From contig CM055102.1 of NCBI GenBank assembly GCA_029204225.1, positions 14,644,538 to 14,708,537 on the forward strand: a DNA stretch of 64,000 nucleotides. The letters are read 5' to 3'. The DNA comes from Diphasiastrum complanatum. Lineage: Eukaryota > Streptophyta > Lycopodiopsida > Lycopodiales > Lycopodiaceae. Below the pieces are notes generated by a model. That model worked only from the letters and a program-made list of their open reading frames with translations. It was not told the origin of the DNA and did not search any database. Numbering within the stretch: the stretch's first letter is position 1; every line of letters starts with the position of its first letter. Shown here in pieces: positions 1-11,042 of the stretch. A program made the position numbers and the translations under genes.

Positions 1-3000
1 TGGACTAAGAACCTCCGATATACAATAAGGCCCATAATAACGTGGTGAAAGCTTCTTAGTAGAAGCATGGCCCTGAATAAAATGATGACGTGCAAACCGT
101 AGGCATAGATATACCATATCACCAACATGAAACTCAACATGACGTCGATGACGATCAACTGAAGCCTGATAACGCTGCTGGACCTGCTGCAAATGGGAAG
201 TGGCCTGGAGAATAAGCTCGTGAGCACCTGATAGAAATGAAGACAGTGTCACAGGTGTATCCTCGGGAGGAAGGGGAATACCAGGTAAAAGAGGTGCATA
301 ACCATGAGATAACGAAAATGGTGCAACGCCAGTGCTGGTACTAACAGAGCTGTTATAGCTATACTCTGCCAAACATAAGTGCTGATCCCAATCCTTCCCT
401 GAAGGAGTAACAAAATGGCGCAAATAATCCTCAAGGATCCTGTTAAGGACCTCAGACTGCCCATCAGAAGTAGAATGATAAGCAGACCCCATAAAAAGCT
501 GTACATCCAATATACGCATAAGCTCTATCCAGAACAATGATGTAAACTTACTGTCCCGATTAGAAAGGATAGTACGAGGAAACCCATGTAGGCGAAATAT
601 CTCTGAAAGGAACAAGCGTGCACACTGCTCTGCTGTGATAGTACTGCGGACGGGTATGAAATGTGCCTGTTTCGAGAACCTGTCAACTACCACCATACAT
701 GAATCGTGACCACGACGGGTGCGGGGAAGGCCAATGATGAAGTCCATAGAAATATCAGTCCACTGGCGGTGAGGAATAGGCCAACTCTGAAGCAAACCAG
801 CGGACTTAGCACGGGAGTACTTATTACGTAAGTAGAAAGGACAGGTACGAATAAGTACAACAAGCTCTTTCCTAAGGGATGGCCAATAGAAATGATCCTT
901 AAGACGAGCATAAGACTTCTGAAAACCAAAATGACCCCCAACTGGGGACGAATGAGCATCCAACAACAACTGAGAACGGATACCCAAAGAACTAGGAATA
1001 CAAAGAGAACCATAATGATAAAGACGGTGGTCAACAATGGAATAAGCCTGATGAGGTGAAGACGACATAGGTGGAGCAGAACTATAAACATCTCGAAAAT
1101 CAGAACATGTAAGATAAGCAGATGGAAGATCATCAAACCAGGAAGGGATCGTGGCAACAAGGGTATTCAATAAAGTAGGAAGTCTAGACAATGCGTCAGC
1201 AACAGTGTTAGCACGACCAGGACGATACAAAATAGAAAAATCAAAAGATTGTAAAAACTGCAACCAACGAAACTGACGATCACTAAGATCACGCTGGGAG
1301 AAGAGATAACGTAAGGACTGATGATCAGTAACGATATCAAAAGGAACACGGTACAGGTAATGGCGCCACTTCTTATGAGCATAGATAATGGCAAGAAGCT
1401 CTTTCTCATGGACAGAATAACGTTGCTCATAAGAGCGTAAACGACGCGACTCATAAGTAATAATACACTGAGACTGACGAAGCAAGGCACCCAAACCAAC
1501 ATTACTAGCATCGGTCTCAACAATAAATTTTTGATCAAACTGTGGTAAACACAGGACAGAGGCCTCCACAACAGCACGACGAAGAGTGTCAAAGGCGAAC
1601 TGACAATCAGAAGTCCAAACAAAAGCACTAGACTTCTTCAAAAGGGCATGAAGAGGGGCAGCCACAGTGGCAAAGTGAGGAACAGGACGACGAAGGTGGG
1701 TAGCGAGACCAAGGAACATACGAACATGGTGGACATCTGTGGGAACAGGCCAATCAGCGATTGCCCGAACCTTATGAGGGTCCAAACAAATACGACCGTC
1801 ACAAATGAGAAATCCTAAAAACTCAATCTCAACAACAGCAAAGGAACACTTAGAAAGTTTAGCAAACAACTGGTGATGAACAAGCAATTGAAAAACAGAT
1901 GAAAGATGTAACACATGCTCATCAAGAGTCTTACTAAAAACAAGAATATCATCAAAATAAACTAAAACACAACGACCAAGGAGAGGACGCATGATGTTAT
2001 TTATCACATTCTGGAACGTAGGTGGACCATTAGTAACACCAAAAGGAAGAACACGAAACTCATACAAACCAAGATGGCTACGAAACGCAGTCTTGTGTTC
2101 GTCCGAAGGATGCATCCTAATCTGGTGATAGCCGCAACGTAAGTCTATCTTAGAGAAAAGATGAGAGGTGCCTAACTGGTCAAAGAGATCATCCATGTGA
2201 GGAATAGGATACTGGTTACGGATGGTCAACTTATTGAGGGCACGATAATCAATGCAGAGGCGTTTGGAACCATCTTTCTTACTGACAAGGAGAACAGGGG
2301 CACCAAAAGGACTGTGACTAGGAACAATAAGGCCCTGATCTAGTAAAGCAGTAATCTGAAGCTCAACCTCATGACGCTCAAACTTAGACATACGGCCGAG
2401 AGGGAGGAGCAGAACCAGACGCAAATCAATATGGTGGTTCACATCACGTAATGGTGGTAGCGTCGTAGGTTCTGAAAAGACAAATGCATACTGATGTAAT
2501 AAGTCAGAGATCACCTGAGGAACAACTGTTGGAGGAGAGGTAGTCACTGGAGAATCTGCTGCAGCACGCTGAACACATAATAAAGCTGCACAATGAGCCT
2601 TAGGTAGGCTGCGGATAAACTGCTTCCCGCTGATCAGCTGGAAATCTGCCTGAGAATCAATACCAGCAAGTGAGTGAGTCACTGCATCATGAACAAATGT
2701 CAATGTCTGCTGAGCCAGGTCCAAAGTAACCGCTCCCAATGAAGCAAACCAATCAGCACCAAGGATAAGGTCATAGTGCTTCAGAGGAATGATATAAAGA
2801 TCTGCCTGTCCAGAAAAATCACCAATGTGGTAGGATAATCCCTGAAACATCTGAGAACTAGGAAATGAGTGAGAACTGGCAACCTCGACTGTGAGAGGCT
2901 GTGGAGCAGGAATAGGTGAAGCGCGTATCCGGCTGAGAACATAACTGCTGATAAAGGAATGAGTGCTGCCGGTATCAACTAAAGCAATATACTCACGACC

Positions 3001-3606
3001 AGTAATGCGCACACGTAGCCGAATGGAGCGAGGATCGGGGCACCCTGTCCAGGTAGCATAAGCAAGCTGAGCATGGCAAGTAGCAGGAAGTAAATCAGTA
3101 GAAGGCTCAGGAGATAGATTAGGCTCATCAGATATATGAATGTAGATATCGGACTCATCTGGGGTAGTGCCCTCATGGTAGAAAACAACAGTAGAAGTAG
3201 GCAGGGGCTGGCGGCAATCACGGGCAATGTGGTCAGGACTCTTACAACGAAAGCAAAGACGCTTCTGCTGAATGTCAGCGAACTCTGCAGACGTGTAACG
3301 TCGGACAAAAGCAGGACGAGGAGGCGGAGGGCGAGGAGCGGGAGAAGTAAGAAGAGGTCGGGACGACAGTGGATGGGGCAGATGGGGCCGGAGATGGTAG
3401 AGGTGAAAGAGATGGACGGGGTCGGGAAAAGCGAAAGGGAGCAGGATCAGGGTACTTATGCTGTAAAGTACTAGCAAGGGACATGGCCTCAACAAGTGTG
3501 GGTGGACGGAAAGAAGAGACATCGTATCGTAGAGCACCATGAAGTCCAGCAATGTAGCGAGAAATAAGCTCGGTGGGCTGATTGCTGGCGGCTCAGCCAC
3601 TGAGGG
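1..3606 (-). CDS. pol: Gypsy Pol polyprotein (zinc knuckle, protease, RT, RNase H, integrase), partial
   Basis: I read every codon on the - strand from 3606 to 1 and found no stop, so about 1,200 codons are open and the frame leaves the window. Landmarks, descending: CX2CX4HX4C knuckle at 3255-3214; retropepsin DTGS at 2976-2965; RT catalytic YFDD at 1959-1948; RNase H TDAS near 1510; integrase first Asp at 756 (WTDISMDF) and Glu at 453 (DGQSE). The second catalytic Asp is replaced: SNRD (Asn at 561-559) stands where the family has SDRD, and 36 residues separate it from the Glu, as in a D,D(35)E core. The protein would copy RNA to DNA and integrate it; the Asn probably disables integration. 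The true start is unclear because gag is frameshifted upstream. Confidence 0.88.
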
Positions 3607-4220
3607 TCAATCATAGCATGACGAAGATCACGACGAAAGGTAGGCCATAACTGGAAACCGTCTCGATCACGGTCAAGTCGGTAGACCCGCCATTAAGTGG
3701 CAGCACGTCCATCTAAATGTAAGGCGGCTAACTGGATCTTCTGAGGATCAGTCTTAGGGTAAATCTGAAAATAAGTATCAAGCTTTGCAAACCAATTCTC
3801 TAACAAGTTCCCGTCAGAGGAACCAGAATAGGTGGCAAGCTGTACCCGATCACGAAAATCTCGAGCAAAATGTGGCTCAGGAGCTAGATGTCGTGGAAAA
3901 TGTGACTCAGGAGCTGTAGGACGTGGAAAACCGGGTGGTGGGTTAGGTGGAAAATGAGGCCCACCGCCAAAGGAAGTAGACGAGGATGGAAGTCCAAATG
4001 GAGACCCAAATGATGAATGAACAGGGGCTTTGCCAGGTCCATGTGGCTGCAAGGAATCAATGTGTGACTGCATAGTGGCAAAGCCGGTCTGTAGAGTGGT
4101 AAAACCGGTCATCATTTGGTCGAAACGACTACTGAGGAGAGTAAGAGAGTCACGCATATCAGCAAACTGTTCATCTAAAGGTCCAGAATGACTCGCAGGT
4201 GTAGTGGGTGAGCTAGTCAT
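3360..4220 (-). pseudogene. gag: Gypsy gag, frameshifted and with a nonsense codon
   Basis: The reading starts at ATG 4220 (MTSSPTTPA) and runs open to a TAA at 3695-3693. That stop replaces the first Trp of a TWWR motif kept in the sister copy near 38640. Homology continues in a second frame (capsid segment PTELISRYIAGL, about 3590-3560) and enters the pol frame in a proline-rich linker near 3370. Two frameshifts and one stop therefore separate the capsid from an otherwise intact pol. The N-terminal third is low complexity (Pro, Ser, Phe, Gly); the retrotransposon capsid core around LENWFAKLDTYF is clear. The + strand copy at 38087 is the closest relative in the window. Confidence 0.75.
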
Positions 4221-5036
4221 GAGGAAGAAAAAAGTAAGCGAGAAAAGAAATGTGCTAAACAATTGGATGAACTGAAGGAGAGGACATAAGTCGTCACAAC
4301 AGGCACGCCAATGAAAAGACACAATAGAACTCGCGATGTAAGATGAACGGAAAGGACAACTAAGTAAGAAATACCTCGTAACCGCAACCGGAAGTGAGCT
4401 GAAAAATAGCGGCGATATGTCGAGGTACCGGGCAGCCTCCAAAAAAGATGCTAAGGGCCCGACAACGTGGAGTAAACGGTGGGTAAAAGCATGGGAAACA
4501 ATAATGGACTATGGGGCTGGAAAGGGAGCAGCCAAGGAAAGGAAGTGATAACAAAAAGGAGGTATGGGCAGCGAGGAAACAAGGCTGAAAAATCAGAGAT
4601 CTCCCTTCAAGGGTAAAAAAAAGTTTGCGATAAAGACGGGGAGCAATCCCGATGCGCGATGAAGTTGGGTGGGAGTGGCTGATGGAAGGTGGCGAATAGG
4701 GGCAGCAAAAAGCGGAAATTTTCAGCAAAGGAAGGAGCAGTAGGGCGCTGGTCAGCAAGCATGAGGGCGCCCAATAGGGCAGCAAATAGGAGGCAGTAGG
4801 GCGCCCAAAATAGGGGAGGAAAAAGGCTGAAAATGCAGCAGTAGGCAGCCAGCAAGAGGGCGCTAGAAATGGGCAGCAAGTGGGCGCCTGTCCTCCTCTG
4901 ATCCGTCGTGAAAATCAGCAAGACAAGTGTGGAGAAATGCTGAAGATCCGGCTGAAAAATGGTGAAGATCCAAGCTGAAGATGGGCGCCCTCCTGTGAGA
5001 GAAAAATCTGCTCAATGGAGATGCTCAGGAAAGTGT

Positions 5037-5046
5037 GCTGATACCA
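5037..5046 (-). other. Primer binding site, initiator tRNA-Met type
   Basis: TGGTATCAGC follows the LTR without a gap on the - strand. It matches the first nine to ten bases of the common plant primer site TGGTATCAGAGC, complementary to the 3' end of initiator tRNA-Met. Confidence 0.7.
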
Positions 5047-5496
5047 AGTTATGAACGTAGCCACGGCTGATCTAGATTTAGTCTATGAAAGCATCACATA
5101 AGCAAGACTTAACCCTAGAAAGCAGGAGAGAGAAAGCTTAAAGAGACTAAAGAAGGAGATCATATCATAAGCCAAGTAACAAATGACACAGAATCCCTAC
5201 TTATAGCCAAGAGGAAGCCCTAAAAGGAAGCTTCCAGTGGCTAGGGCCAAACTGAGAGGGAAAATAGTGCGCCCTCCAAGAAGGCCCCCACTCTCAGTAA
5301 TATGACCAAATAACCAATATAGTGAATCATAGGGCCCAAGGCCAATAATATGTCTAAATGTCAATAATGGGGCCCAAGGCCAACCATATAGTCTCAATGT
5401 CAAATAATGAATAAAAAAGGGCCCAAAGCCTGCTTATGCATAAAGTAAAGTAAATGTAAATGGACATGGTGAATGTAATGAGCCGAGTCCATAACT
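5047..5496 (-). repeat. 5' LTR of gypsy element (AGTTATG...CATAACT ends)
   Basis: 450 bp. Read on the - strand it begins AGTTATGGACT and ends CATAACT directly against the primer site. The same borders recur in two + strand copies (37131-37506 and 41700-42094) with different 5' flanks, which fixes the outer end. The ends form a short inverted repeat but are not the usual TG...CA. Confidence 0.75.
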
Positions 5497-5579
5497 CCCG
5501 GGAACTGGTTTTGGAGTCTGTAACTGTCTGCTCTGGACTGAGTTCCAGATAGTAGAGAAGAATGCATCATACTGGCATT

Positions 5580-6034
5580 TGTAGGAAATCAAAGTGCCAA
5601 GATCCTTCTAACATTCAATCTCCATATACAAGAAGAAGAAAAAGAGGAAGAAGAAGAAGAGGGAGAGGGTTAGGCGCCCTCAAGGAGAGAGAAAGTAGTA
5701 GCAATGCTTGAAAGGGAATGAATTACAAATGAACAAAGAGTACATATAAATAGGCCTTCCAAGGGCCTAGACTCTTCCAAACTCTAAGTTCTAGAACCTT
5801 CCAAGACCCACCACTTATTATAGGGCAGCCCCAAAAGTCAAGATAGGGTCCCTTAACATAATTAGACTTTACTTGGACCCACGAATTACTACTGGACCAA
5901 AATTGGGTCCAACTCAACTAAAACTGACTTAACATGGTCTAAATAATAAACCTAACCCATGGTTACACAAGTCTCGACCTTTTGGGTCAAAGTAACCTAT
6001 GAGAAACTATCATTATCATTTATTACTTCTAACA
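5580..6034 (-). repeat. Copia 3' LTR
   Basis: 455 bp, TGTTAGAAG...CCTACA on the - strand. It contains the block reading CTTTGACCCAAAAGGTCGAG that is shared with the copia LTRs at 15300 and 24606, and an (AGA)n-rich stretch at 5630-5670. Purine tract at its 5' border. Confidence 0.85.
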
Positions 6035-6223
6035 TCCTCTTTAAATGATAATGTAAAAAACATAACATGACATGAAGTATGAAAAATTGTAACAAAAATG
6101 CAAAGTGTTGCATGCTGCCCAAAACTCCATGTAGCCGAAAAAGAAAAGATGTAGCTTGTTGTCCAAGCCTAATGCCGCCAAAAAAAAAAACTTCAGCTTG
6201 GAGTAGTCGAAGTAGCCGAAATC

Positions 6224-7363
6224 TCAGCCCCAATCATGCCCGATGTAGAAGAGATGTAGAATACGAAGTGCGGTAGCATCAAGTCGAAAAGTGAAGACAA
6301 GCATGCTCCATCCAAAGTAGGTAACCAAAAAACCAGCCACAAGCCGAAATATGGATTTGCAATCCATCGATGGTTCCCACATGATTCCATAAGTCTTCTT
6401 ACCACAAGAAACATAAAGAAGAGTATGATACTCTTTTACCATCACATCCTCCCGAATCTTACTATCAATGATCGGCTCACCAACACTAGGTAAGACAACA
6501 CTGTCATCATAAGAAGTAAGCATCAAAACGTGAAAATCAGCATAAGGTACTGATTTTGGTGAGGCATGTGTGTTTCCTCCAAGGTAAAAAGATGCTTTGC
6601 TATCCCGCAAAGACTCGGACAACCAACAAGAGGCTGTAGCAGGCTGTCTAACAGCCACAAAATCACCAACACTTTGCTGTCCAAAGTGTTCCAATTGTGG
6701 ACCTTGCTGTCCAAAAACCTTCCGCAGGCCGTTTCCGATGCATAATAGGATGCTCACGATGTAACATAGGCTGAAAATGATCAATAAACTATGGCTAAAT
6801 CTAATGTCCACCATCTTCAAGAAAAAAACCAACAGCTTGCCACTTTGAACACCCAAATAATCTAGCAACACGCCACTTTGAACCAATGTACTAATTGACA
6901 TGCCTCCATTAGTACAAAATGGCTTCAAAGAATGCTTGATTTCAGCCTTTTCCAAAACATTATCTTGAGAAGCTTGCTCATAAAGTTCTTCACTAATGCA
7001 TCCATCATTTGCAACAAATGGCTCAAGAGAAGAAGAATGCTTTACCATACCAACATTCCGATGCAAACTTGTACTTGTAGAAAGACAATGATCAAACTTT
7101 GCATGACTTTGCCCTTCTACCTTCAAAGAGGATGAACTAGAGAGGAGAAAGCATGATGATGAATCCTTTATTCGGTACATCTTTAAAAGTGTTTCCCAAG
7201 CACTTTTAGAGGTCTTGCAAAATCTCAAATGATATAAGATAGTTCTTGTTACCAATAAAATCTTGATCATCACGTCGATGCAAAATCTCAGCTTGCAACT
7301 CCATGAAGAATAGTTGGTGCCATCCAACATATCTTCACCTGAACGAGTACGAATTGCTCCCAA
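6224..7363 (-). CDS. Copia-derived 379-aa fused reading frame
   Basis: Uninterrupted frame inside the deleted copia. Residues about 14-75 resemble the copia gag start (LDGTNYSSW, and SAWETL further on). Residues about 215-310 match the region just before RT in the + strand copia (FGQQGPQLEHFGQQ, LRDSKASFYLGGNTHASPKS). The zinc knuckle, protease, integrase and RT core are absent. Being open after a large deletion is unusual, but no function can be claimed. It could be a chance product of in-frame deletion or a protein of a non-autonomous element. Confidence 0.55.
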   Translation of the reverse strand: MGAIRTRSGEDMLDGTNYSSWSCKLRFCIDVMIKILLVTRTILYHLRFCKTSKSAWETLLKMYRIKDSSSCFLLSSSSSLKVEGQSHAKFDHCLSTSTSLHRNVGMVKHSSSLEPFVANDGCISEELYEQASQDNVLEKAEIKHSLKPFCTNGGMSISTLVQSGVLLDYLGVQSGKLLVFFLKMVDIRFSHSLLIIFSLCYIVSILLCIGNGLRKVFGQQGPQLEHFGQQSVGDFVAVRQPATASCWLSESLRDSKASFYLGGNTHASPKSVPYADFHVLMLTSYDDSVVLPSVGEPIIDSKIREDVMVKEYHTLLYVSCGKKTYGIMWEPSMDCKSIFRLVAGFLVTYFGWSMLVFTFRLDATALRILHLFYIGHDWG

Positions 7364-7753
7364 ATCTCTTGTTATAAGAACCAGCCAAGAAGATAAACTT
7401 TTTCAAACCCTAAATGTGCCCTAAAAGACACAAAAACCAACAAGTATCAAATCTGACAAATCAGCATCGGAATGTGTCGAAACCACACATTAGATGAATG
7501 TAGAAACTCACCCTTCTACAAGCCTTGTGTGCTGAAAATTTCAGCCTGAAATTGCATTACAAACTCAGAAACCAGCAAGCAAAGAATCAGGTTAGCCTCC
7601 AACAAAGCTTTTTTTGGAACCCTTCTTTCTTGCCAAAAAGTGTGAACAATACACACACGGATAGGGCTGTTGCAACACCCTACAAATGGTAATATGCTGT
7701 CCAATTTTCAGCCTCGGAATGTGATCGGATCACCACAAAAAAATTAGCGCCTT

Positions 7754-7921
7754 CTTAACATAATTAGACTTTACTTGGACCCACGAATTACTACTGGACC
7801 AAAATTGGGTCCAACTCAACTAAAACTGACTTAACATGGTCTAAATAATAAACCTAACCCATGGTTACACAAGCCTCGACCTTTTGGGTCAAAGTATCAT
7901 TATCATTTATTACTTCTAACA
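7754..7921 (-). repeat. Copia 5' LTR remnant
   Basis: The outer 168 bp match the 3' LTR (5850-6034) closely, from TGTTAGAAG to the TAATTATGTTAAG block. The rest of the LTR and the primer site are missing, replaced by an unrelated junction at about 7753. Confidence 0.8.
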
Positions 7922-9121
7922 GCATTTCCCTCTCAAGGACTCGAGTAACTCATTACGAATTTGAGTAAAACTCAGCTCGTTTATCATAGGCATTCTGCTA
8001 AGGGCATCTGCTACTGTATTGAATTTTCCACGTCTATATCTGATAGACATGTCAAACTCTTGCATCAACTCTGCCCAACGAGCTTTCCGACCTCTAAGCT
8101 CAGGTTGATTGCAAAGGTATCTGAGACTCTCATGGTCTGTCAGGACCTCAAAGTTGGCACCATACAAATAATGCCTCCAAGTCTTAAGGGCATGGACTAT
8201 AGAAAAGAGTTTCTTTTCAGAGGCACTGTACCTAGTCTGATCTGGCTCGAGTTTTTTACTCTCGAACGCAACTGGTCGTCCACCCTGAGTTAGCACAACA
8301 CCTACTGCAAAGTCGCTAGCATCTGTTTCGACCACAAATGGCTGATTGGGGTCGACGACCTTTAAAACTGGTGCTGTAGCTAAGGCTGTTTTGAGAGCAT
8401 CAAAGCTCTCTTGCTGTGCGAACTCCCAAATGAACTCCTTTCCCTTCCCCTTAAGAAGATTTGTCATGGGAGCTGCTATCTGAGCATATTCCTTGACAAA
8501 TCGTCTGTAATATTCCGCCAAACCAAGAAAGATCTGAAGTTCCAAAATATTTTGAGGTCTTAGCCAACTGAGTATGGCTTTAACCTTATTTGGGTCCATC
8601 TTAATCCCGTCTGAAGAGATAATGTGACCCAAATATGCTACTTCTTCAACGAAGAATTCACACTTGGATTGTTTAGCATAAAGCTTATGCTTTCTGAGCA
8701 GCTGAAACACCTTTCTGAGGTGTTTTAGATGCTCCTTCCTCGTTTTACTGTAGACGAGGATGTCATCTAAAAATACGACTACAAACTTACCCAAGTATGG
8801 TCTGAGGACACTGTTCATCAAGGTCATAAAGGTAGCTGGAGCATTTGTGAGCCCAAATGGCATCACCTTAAACTCATAATGACCGTGACGAGTCCTAAAA
8901 GCTGTTTTCGAGACATCTTCCGATTTTATACGGACTTGATGATATCCCGATCTGAGGTCTATTTTGCTGAAAAACTTAGCCCCGTCGAGTTGGTCAAAAA
9001 ACTCGTCTGCCCGAGGCATAGGGTATTTATTCCTAATTGTGACTTTATTGAGGCTCTGTAATCTACGCAAAGACGCATAGATCCCTCTTTCTTTTTCACC
9101 AATAGGACTGGTGAAGCCCAT
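7922..9121 (-). pseudogene. pol: Gypsy RT-RNase H domain
   Basis: About 400 codons open. [41 protein letters not shown], and the catalytic box VVFLDDIL with both Asp present. The RNase H follows ([32 protein letters not shown]). The frame is cut at 7921 by the copia LTR; its natural continuation resumes at 5579. Upstream, a one-base shift near 9065 separates it from the RT start in another frame (about 9294-9070: [18 protein letters not shown]). Confidence 0.85.
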
Positions 9122-9294
9122 GGTGAACCACTGGTCTGAATTTGGCCTTTCCCAAGATAATCTGTTAACTGCCTAGTTATTTCTTCATCCTCTGTTCGGC
9201 TGACCCGATACGGAGGTTTAGAAACAGGTGCTGTACCTGGTACTAGGTTTATTACATGATCTACCTCTCTGCTAGGTGGTAAACCATGTGGCAA
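9062..9294 (-). pseudogene. pol: Gypsy RT N-terminal segment in shifted frame
   Basis: HGLPPSREVDHVINLVPG is the conserved entry to gypsy RT, followed by [20 protein letters not shown] (finger motif). The frame departs at CVDYR, where the next codons of RT appear one base away. It lies between the protease frame and the main RT frame. Confidence 0.75.
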
Positions 9295-9298
9295 ATCT

Positions 9299-10015
9299 TC
9301 AGGAAAAAGTTTCTAATTTACTGATTTTCTGCTGAATAGAACTGGAAATAGAAACTTCAGGAATAAACTGAAAGTCACATAAGAATACCTGATGGTCTTT
9401 GTCTCCGATAAGCTGACAAAGCTCTGAACTGCAGACCATAGGACTGTTGGGAACATCATGCTCCCCATGCAACTGGATCTCTCGGCCTTTATGCTGAAAG
9501 CTGAGGATGTTCTCTTGATAGTTTCTGTGGAGGGAAGGTCCTAAACTGTAGAGCCAATCTCTCCCGAGAACAATGTTTGTACGATCCAGATGCATTATCT
9601 GAAAGTTTATTTCATCTTGGTACCCCTGAATACCAAGATTCAAATTACTTACCATAGTTTCCCATATGTTTTTATCTTCACCCTTAGCTAATGAAACTAT
9701 GTACCTATGCTGACTAGGTACTTCGGGTAGTTTAAGATTTTTAACCAGGGTGTATTTGATGAAATTATGGGTTGCCCCATCATCAACCATAACTCTTACT
9801 GACTGGTTAACAACTTTCCCATGCATACGTACTAGGTCATGCGGCCCAAAGCTGAAGGGTCTCGCTAGCATTGCAGAGGTCAGCTGGCAACAGTGTTCAT
9901 GATCTTCATGATACACTTTGATCTCGGAAGCTGCCGAGTCACTGGGGAAACATACAGTCTGAACAAGATGAACTTGTTTCTTACAAACATTCTTGTTTGG
10001 CTTTCTCAAAATCAT
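9299..10015 (-). pseudogene. pol: Gypsy aspartic protease domain
   Basis: Pepsin-like retroviral protease around VMVDDGATHNFI (active-site Asp within D-D-G-A instead of the usual D-T/S-G) and later NIVLGRDWL, a hallmark of plant gypsy protease. About 238 codons. It overlaps the end of gag by some 35 bases in another frame. No CCHC knuckle is visible between gag and protease, which suggests a small deletion there. Confidence 0.75.
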
Positions 10016-11042
10016 CTGGTTTTAAGGGCTGTATGAGTGAAGGGCGTTTCTGAGGGGCTTCACTTTTAAATTTATCTTGATTCTTTCTTTTTAAAAATTT
10101 CTTTTTAAATTGAAAGTCTTTCTGAGGAGGCTGCTCAGAAAGTGGCTGCTGTCTCGCCCTCTTCCTACCCACTGAATCATCATAGATTTGAGCATATCTG
10201 AGAGCTTGCTCAAGGGTAGTAGGCGAGTTTCTCTGGACCTCTACTTTATATTCATCTTTGAGGCCACGGACAAATTCCCTGATTTTCTGATAATCATCCA
10301 TATTTTTAATCTTTAAAATTGGTTCTCGATACTGCGAGATATATTGGATGAGGGACTTGTCCATTACTGTTCTTTCCCAGGCTCTATCAAGTTCATTTTC
10401 TGGTAGAAATTCTCTTAGGAAAGCTTCTTCAAAAGCTTTCCATGACCGGGGAGTCTGCCCAGTCTCCTGGAGATTTAACCACCACTTATAGGCCATAGGC
10501 CCTAAGGAAAGACTGGCCTCAATAGCTTGCAAATGGTCAGGGGTCTGTTTAAGAGCATGAATGTTCTTCCATTTGCTGAGGAAGGTTTGTAGAATATCTG
10601 CATTTCTATCCTTCTCTTCCCCATTAAAAGTAGGAGGCTTTAAATCTTTAAAAACACTGGGGTGAGACCGTAAAGTCTCACCCGAAACTGATGGAAGTGG
10701 AGAAGGGGATAACTGAGAAGTGGAGGGAAGGCTTCCTTTCGTGGAACTCAAAATCAAGCTTTTGAGTTCAGCGAACGAGTCGTCCACACTGGACTTGAAA
10801 TTGGCTAATGCCAACTTCAGTTCACCCACTTCTGTTACCAACTGGAGAAACTGCTCCTTGGTAACCAGTTTGTCGAGTTCTTCGGCGAATTGTTCCTGTT
10901 CTTCCAATTCCATGGGTTCCTTCCCTTTATTGTAAGCCAAGGCTTCTGTTTCAAGTTCGTCGAAGCCTCTCTCTAGGGGTTGATCAGGTCCCTGAGGAGT
11001 GGTCATCTTCGACTTAGCTGTTTCTGAGGACTGTACTTCCAA
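9981..11042 (-). CDS. gag: Gypsy Gag capsid protein
   Basis: 353 codons without a break. N-terminal acidic coiled-coil-like segment (about residues 30-90), Ser/Pro linker, then the retrotransposon gag core (DLKPPTFNGEE, LSKWKNIHALK, AYKWWLNLQETG, WKAFEEAFLREFLP, YISQYREPILKI, REFVRGLKDEYK, TLEQALRYAQIYDD). The C terminus is basic, suiting RNA binding, but lacks the knuckle. Intact although the downstream pol is broken. Confidence 0.85.
   Translation of the reverse strand: MEVQSSETAKSKMTTPQGPDQPLERGFDELETEALAYNKGKEPMELEEQEQFAEELDKLVTKEQFLQLVTEVGELKLALANFKSSVDDSFAELKSLILSSTKGSLPSTSQLSPSPLPSVSGETLRSHPSVFKDLKPPTFNGEEKDRNADILQTFLSKWKNIHALKQTPDHLQAIEASLSLGPMAYKWWLNLQETGQTPRSWKAFEEAFLREFLPENELDRAWERTVMDKSLIQYISQYREPILKIKNMDDYQKIREFVRGLKDEYKVEVQRNSPTTLEQALRYAQIYDDSVGRKRARQQPLSEQPPQKDFQFKKKFLKRKNQDKFKSEAPQKRPSLIQPLKPDDFEKAKQECL

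Larger units (their letters stand above)
1..5496 (-). mobile_element. Ty3/gypsy LTR retrotransposon, truncated by window edge
   Basis: The 5' part of a - strand gypsy element: 5' LTR (5047-5496), initiator-Met primer site next to it, a damaged gag (about 3360-4220) and an open pol frame running off position 1. It interrupts an older - strand gypsy: the sequence just outside the LTR (5497-5579) continues that element's polyprotein after RNase H. The internal order is gag, zinc knuckle, protease, RT, RNase H, integrase, which is typical of Ty3/gypsy. The 3' LTR and the end of integrase lie outside the window. Relatives with the same LTR lie at 37131 and 41700. Confidence 0.9.
5580..7921 (-). 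mobile_element. Deleted Ty1/copia element with target duplication
   Basis: TG...CA-ended element on the - strand, flanked by GCATT at 5575-5579 and 7922-7926, which marks a real insertion into the older gypsy. The 3' LTR is complete (5580-6034), preceded by a purine tract (AAAGAGGA). The 5' LTR keeps only its outer 168 bp (7754-7921), and the primer site is gone. Nearly all of pol is deleted. What remains is a single 379-codon frame joining a gag-like start to the spacer before RT. The + strand copia at 15300-25072 is a relative. Confidence 0.85.

Noticed and set aside
249-3308. Long leucine-rich open frames on the - strand (for example 687-1160, 1167-1628, 2979-3308)
   Set aside because: They lie in a different frame from the clear gypsy pol reading of the same strand and have no family motifs; they are shadows.
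3136-3474. + strand Arg-rich frame
   Set aside because: Antisense of the gypsy zinc knuckle and proline-rich linker.
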